A DNA stretch of 8,797 nt from Actinomycetes bacterium (GTDB lineage: Bacteria; Actinomycetota; Acidimicrobiia; Spongiisociales; UBA5794): the NCBI GenBank assembly GCA_024640745.1, contig JAHEEL010000091.1, forward strand, positions 1-8,797, in the 5' to 3' direction. This document shows positions 5,754 through 8,797 of this stretch, piece by piece. The position numbers and the translations under genes were made by a program. Under the pieces are notes generated by a model. The model was not told where the DNA came from and ran no database searches. It worked only from the letters and a program-made list of their open reading frames with translations. Position 1 is the first letter of the stretch. Every line of letters starts with the position of its first letter.

Positions 5754-5769
5754 AGTGCCAATCGGCACT
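5754..5769. promoter_or_regulatory. Perfect inverted repeat AGTGCC-N4-GGCACT in the hydrolase leader
   Basis: AGTGCC (5754-5759), spacer AATC, GGCACT (5764-5769). The dyad lies 2 nt upstream of the GGGAGGG site, and its upstream edge overlaps a -10-like GATAGT on the minus strand (5772-5767). It could be a repressor operator at the promoter or an RNA hairpin next to the ribosome-binding site. No regulator gene is in the window. Confidence 0.45.
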
Positions 5770-5919
5770 ATCTCGACGCACGCAGATCGACGCCAGGGCC
5801 CTTGGTCCCCCTTCGTTGTCGGGGTCTTTGACGGGGATGGAGTGGAGTCCGGCAGACCGGGCATGGCGCCCCAGTCCGTGCATGCCGTTCGGGATCGTGG
5901 TCGGCGCCGGCGATCGCGG

Positions 5920-7923
5920 TCAGGGCGTGGCGGCGGCGAGGACGGCAATCTCCTCCTCGGTCAGGGTTCCGCTGTAGATGTGGACGTCATCGATGGACCC
6001 GCGGAAGAACTCCCACAGAGCGGGGTCGCCTCCGATCCAGATCGAGTTGCCGAATTCGTGTGCGACGGCGCAGGCGCCGCTGGTCGTCGTATCCGCTTCA
6101 CTCCCGGGGTCGCGAACGGGCTCGATGGCCTGGATACGGCCGTCGACGTAGATCCGGATCGTCCAATTGGCGTCTCGGGTCATCGCCACGTGGTGCCACC
6201 CGCCGTCGAACACGGTGTCGCTTCCCACGAACTCGCAGCCGTCTCCGGCGCCTTGGAGGCCGGCAAGAACGACCCCGTCACTGTGGATGGCGAGGACGTG
6301 TCCGCCGGCGCCGTACGAGACGATGTCACGCCAGCCCGCAACGGGTCGCGGCATTGCCGAGTCTGGCACCTTGATCCAGGCGGCCAGCGACAGTGTGTCG
6401 GATTCCAGTTGCGGGCGCACGTCGATGGCGATGCGGTCGTTCTCACCGTCGAAGGCGTAGGCACCGTCGGCTGTGCCGAATCGGTCGCCGGTTCGAGTCG
6501 GGCCGACGATGGCGCCGTCGAAGCCGTGCCCGGTGAGGTCGGCGCCGTTGCCATCGAGGGGGTAGTGCGCCACGAGTTCGGCCGGCGTGGCGGGGTCGGT
6601 GAGCCGAACGTTGCCCCACCAGTCTCCACCAGTGGGGGAAGGAAGGCTGATCCCGGTCGTCGTGTTGGTGAGGGTGTCATGGAAGGTCAATTCCAACTGC
6701 TCCGGCCCACGGGACCCGCATCCATCGGGGCACAGCCAGCGGTCGAGAACGAGGAACCGACCTTCGGACGACCACGTCAGCCCCCCGATCTGCCAATCGG
6801 TGTCGGCGATCTCGGTGAGAGTCCTCCCGTCGGACAGATCCACGATGCGGACGGCCGGATCGGCCCCAAAGCGTTGCACCGTGAGTGCGAGTCGTTTCCC
6901 GTCCGGCGACCATCGGGCATCCTCGAGCCGGTCGCCGTCTGCCAGCCCCGGTACCGGCGTTCGAGAGCGGCCGTCGCGGGACAGGAGAAACGGCGGCCGC
7001 AAGGTCTCCGGAGGTTCGGGATTCCAAATGGTGCCGTTGGGGCCCCCGGCTACGAACCAGGCAGGGTTGAGTTCGTCATTGATCGACGCGATCTCGACGC
7101 CCTCAACATCCAAGAGGATCCGTTCCTCGCCGGTGGTGTTGTCCCACCGATAGAGGGCGAATCCCCAGTCGCCCCAGCCGGCCAGCCAGGTTGCCGCTTC
7201 CTCGCCACAGACCTCATCGACCAACTGGACGGCAGCCGGCTCGGCTGAGCCATCGGTCACATCCAGGCGAAAGAGTGTGCCGGGGTTCCCGGGTGCCCGA
7301 GCGCACGACAGCCACGCCAGTTGACCGGGTGCAGTGTCATGCCACGCCGAAGCCGCCACGCGAACACCGACCGTCTGAAGATCGGGTGACCATGGGAGTT
7401 GGGCATCCGGACCGGCCACCCGGTAGACGCTCAACACCCCGGCGTCCGTCAGGGTGTACCAGGTGGCGGAGGCGTCCAGACCTTCGAACCAAGAGGACTC
7501 GCCGCTATCGAACGACGCGATGGTCTCGGGGGCGGATTGCGGAGATCGCCATCGCGCGACCTCGACTCCTGTTTCGCTCCAGCGCTCCATGGTGATCACG
7601 TCGATGAACCCGGGCACCGCCTCACTCAGGGGCATCCCCACGTCGAAGGTTGTCGGTGGTTCGCTGGTGGCCGTCGTGGTCGACGCCCGAGTCGTTGACG
7701 TCGTTGTGGTCTCCGCGGCTCCGGTAGTCGACGTGGCGCTTGCAGCGCTGCTCGTGGCATCGGGCTCCGTTTCGGTCGGTGCCGGCGACCGCAGGAACCA
7801 GCCCAAGACGAAGGCCACAACGACTAGGGCCACCACACCGGCCGCCTGGAATCTGTGGGATTGACTCCCGTCCGGTCGGGACGGCCGGAACTCCGGATCG
7901 ATCGTCACCTGGTCGTCTGGCAC
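5920..7923 (-). CDS. Membrane-anchored beta-propeller-like/LamG surface protein, 667 aa
   Basis: Domains in order: short cytoplasmic N-terminus; one membrane helix at about 27-45 (AAGVVALVVVAFVLGWFL); a Thr/Ser/Ala stalk at 46-92; a middle region at about 95-440 rich in short strands, with TolB/PD40-like blade signatures such as LEDARWSPDGKRLALTV (333-349) and GGLTWSSEGRFLVLD (380-394); then a LamG / concanavalin A-like domain at 450-664. The LamG part shows AHYPLDGNG, YAFDGENDRIAI, SLAAWIKV, DGGWHHVAMTRD (573-584), IRIYVDGR and GSIDDVHIYSGTLTEEEI, all typical of this fold, which usually binds carbohydrate or protein ligands. Cys207/239, 398/402 and 563/618 could form disulfides outside the cell. 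No catalytic residues are evident. GTG 7923 is the start; its Shine-Dalgarno match is weak. A role in surface binding or sensing is inferred. Confidence 0.85.
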   Translation of the reverse strand: MPDDQVTIDPEFRPSRPDGSQSHRFQAAGVVALVVVAFVLGWFLRSPAPTETEPDATSSAASATSTTGAAETTTTSTTRASTTTATSEPPTTFDVGMPLSEAVPGFIDVITMERWSETGVEVARWRSPQSAPETIASFDSGESSWFEGLDASATWYTLTDAGVLSVYRVAGPDAQLPWSPDLQTVGVRVAASAWHDTAPGQLAWLSCARAPGNPGTLFRLDVTDGSAEPAAVQLVDEVCGEEAATWLAGWGDWGFALYRWDNTTGEERILLDVEGVEIASINDELNPAWFVAGGPNGTIWNPEPPETLRPPFLLSRDGRSRTPVPGLADGDRLEDARWSPDGKRLALTVQRFGADPAVRIVDLSDGRTLTEIADTDWQIGGLTWSSEGRFLVLDRWLCPDGCGSRGPEQLELTFHDTLTNTTTGISLPSPTGGDWWGNVRLTDPATPAELVAHYPLDGNGADLTGHGFDGAIVGPTRTGDRFGTADGAYAFDGENDRIAIDVRPQLESDTLSLAAWIKVPDSAMPRPVAGWRDIVSYGAGGHVLAIHSDGVVLAGLQGAGDGCEFVGSDTVFDGGWHHVAMTRDANWTIRIYVDGRIQAIEPVRDPGSEADTTTSGACAVAHEFGNSIWIGGDPALWEFFRGSIDDVHIYSGTLTEEEIAVLAAATP

Positions 7924-7965
7924 ACTTCACCGTCCCCGGAGTCGACTTGAATCCTGGCGACCATC

Positions 7966-7986
7966 GAGCCGCGGTGCAAGCGGCTT
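7966..7986. other. Hairpin in the leader of the LamG gene
   Basis: AGCCGC (7967-7972) and GCGGCT (7980-7985) form a perfect 6-bp stem around a 7-nt loop, with a possible extra G-T pair outside. It lies about 45 nt before GTG 7923 on the minus strand, in the leader or promoter region of the LamG gene. It could also be part of the termination signal of the GIN-domain gene. Confidence 0.3.
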
Positions 7987-8028
7987 CTCGCGGCCCTCCC
8001 GCCGGCGAACTCGCGGAGGTGATGCTCT

Positions 8029-8041
8029 GCCCTCCAAGGGC
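8029..8041 (-). terminator. Short hairpin after the GIN-domain gene
   Basis: GCCCT-CCA-AGGGC forms a 5-bp GC-rich stem starting about 15 nt past the stop of the GIN-domain lipoprotein gene. There is no T tract, so this is a weak terminator candidate resting on position. Confidence 0.3.
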
Positions 8042-8055
8042 TCTTCATGCAGTGG

Positions 8056-8797
8056 CTACTTGGGGCCGAGGGCCGTGACCCCTGCCGAGTCGGACACCTG
8101 TTCGCTCACCGACGGTGATCCGAAGTACGCGACCGACGCCGTGCCCGACGCCGTTACGTCGAGGCTTTCTGAAACCCAGATCGTGGCTTCCCCGGAGTCT
8201 CCAGCGTCGATCGCGGTGAATCGACTCGCCAGCTCGCCGCCCTCGTATACGGTGACGCCGCCGACAATCAGATCCTGCCGGTCGGCCTTGCCGGTCAGGA
8301 GAAGGGTTCCGACGCCATGCAGGTCGGCGGAAAGCGCATTGACGGCAACGGACTCGACCGAGATGTCGCCGACACCGCCGAGACTGATCTCAAACCGCTC
8401 GGAATCGACCGCATCTATGTCGATCGAGCCGGCTCCGGTGAGACTCACCGCAGTGAGGGCTCGCGCTTCGACGCGAAACACCGGAGACTCGCTGGGGGCG
8501 ATGTCGACTCCCTCACGGGTCGCAATGGTCAGAATCGCTCCGTCCACCGAGGTCTCGAGATACTGCTGAAGATTGTCATCCGCCTCGACCGACAGCGCCT
8601 CACCACCGCCGACCGAGATAATCACAGACCCTTCGCTCGCGAAGACCACACTCTCGAAGTCGGAGACGTCGCGCTCTTCGCTCACGACGGCTCCCGATCC
8701 GGCAGTCCCGGTCCTATCGCCTACCGGTCCGACCGAACCAACTGGGCCCGGTCCCCGGCTCGAAACCTCATCGGAACAACCCGCGAGGGAGAGAACA
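8056..8797 (-). CDS. GIN-domain (DUF2807) lipoprotein, partial at right edge
   Basis: The minus-strand frame is open from the right edge to its stop at 8056, giving 246 visible residues. The first are VLSLAGCSDEVSS: the end of a hydrophobic signal core and a lipobox, LAGC, so the true start lies beyond 8797 and the apparent GTG start at 8685 is internal. A Gly/Pro/Ser-rich linker of about 30 residues follows. The body matches the head GIN domain (DUF2807, putative autotransporter adhesin): it starts SEERDVSDFESVVF, continues with EALSVEADDNLQQYLET and DGAILTIATREG, and then repeats short beta turns such as SLTGAGSIDIDAV, SLGGVGDISVESV and LHGVGTLLLTG. It ends VTASGTASVAYFGSPSVSEQ, the usual closing motif of this fold. 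These proteins form beta-helix-like structures; their role is not settled. It is most likely an outward-facing lipoprotein. Confidence 0.88.
   Translation of the reverse strand, partial: VLSLAGCSDEVSSRGPGPVGSVGPVGDRTGTAGSGAVVSEERDVSDFESVVFASEGSVIISVGGGEALSVEADDNLQQYLETSVDGAILTIATREGVDIAPSESPVFRVEARALTAVSLTGAGSIDIDAVDSERFEISLGGVGDISVESVAVNALSADLHGVGTLLLTGKADRQDLIVGGVTVYEGGELASRFTAIDAGDSGEATIWVSESLDVTASGTASVAYFGSPSVSEQVSDSAGVTALGPK

Noticed and set aside
5755..7248. Long plus-strand open frame of 497 codons
   Set aside because: It lies antisense to the LamG/propeller gene, which has clear domains; its translation is Gly/Val/Arg/Asp-rich with no fold or motif. GC-rich codon bias opens long antisense frames.
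1..8797. tRNA, rRNA, riboswitch, insertion sequence or defence genes
   Set aside because: I saw no tRNA-like cloverleaf, conserved riboswitch core, transposase motif or nuclease/defence motif in any frame.

Overview
This is a GC-rich window (by eye about two thirds G+C) with strong GC bias at third codon positions, leading Shine-Dalgarno sites such as AGGAGG and GGGAGGG, GTG starts, and exported proteins whose membrane anchor is joined to the outer domain by long Thr/Ser/Ala/Pro stalks. Together these suggest an actinobacterial chromosome. The Thr-rich stalks and the saccharopine-dehydrogenase-like remnant fit the Acidimicrobiia best, but no marker gene proves this. I see no rRNA, tRNA, CRISPR array, insertion sequence or phage gene.

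Layout. Positions 1-301 (minus) hold the N-terminal 100 codons of a protein resembling the leading domain of 4Fe-4S ferredoxin-type proteins; the rest lies off the left edge. A divergent plus-strand arm follows: an unrecognised 82-aa protein (414-662) with a possible leaderless promoter, a C-terminal remnant of a saccharopine dehydrogenase-family protein (777-965), and a small 2TM-domain membrane protein (1050-1310). Everything from 1443 to the right end is on the minus strand. Read right to left in transcription order it is: a GIN-domain (DUF2807) lipoprotein cut by the right edge (8056-8797); a 667-aa membrane-anchored protein with a beta-propeller-like middle and a C-terminal LamG domain (5920-7923); an alpha/beta hydrolase (4838-5737) translationally coupled to a four-helix membrane protein (4392-4841); a membrane-anchored Thr-stalk protein with a beta-sandwich-like end domain (3345-4181); a lipoprotein (2543-3199); and a SAM-dependent methyltransferase (1443-2249).

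How it fits together. Four of the seven minus-strand genes encode envelope-facing proteins (two lipoproteins, two anchored stalk proteins), and a fifth is an integral membrane protein, so the region looks like a cell-surface neighbourhood. Only the hydrolase/4TM pair has direct evidence of co-translation (an ATGA overlap); other gaps are 132-293 nt and could hold separate promoters and terminators. Several start choices differ from the longest open frame because Shine-Dalgarno sites decide them. I did not find a defence system, biosynthetic cluster or other clearly new multi-gene machine. The most notable points are the two stalked surface proteins, the dyad in the hydrolase leader, the eroded saccharopine-type remnant and the possibly leaderless small gene.
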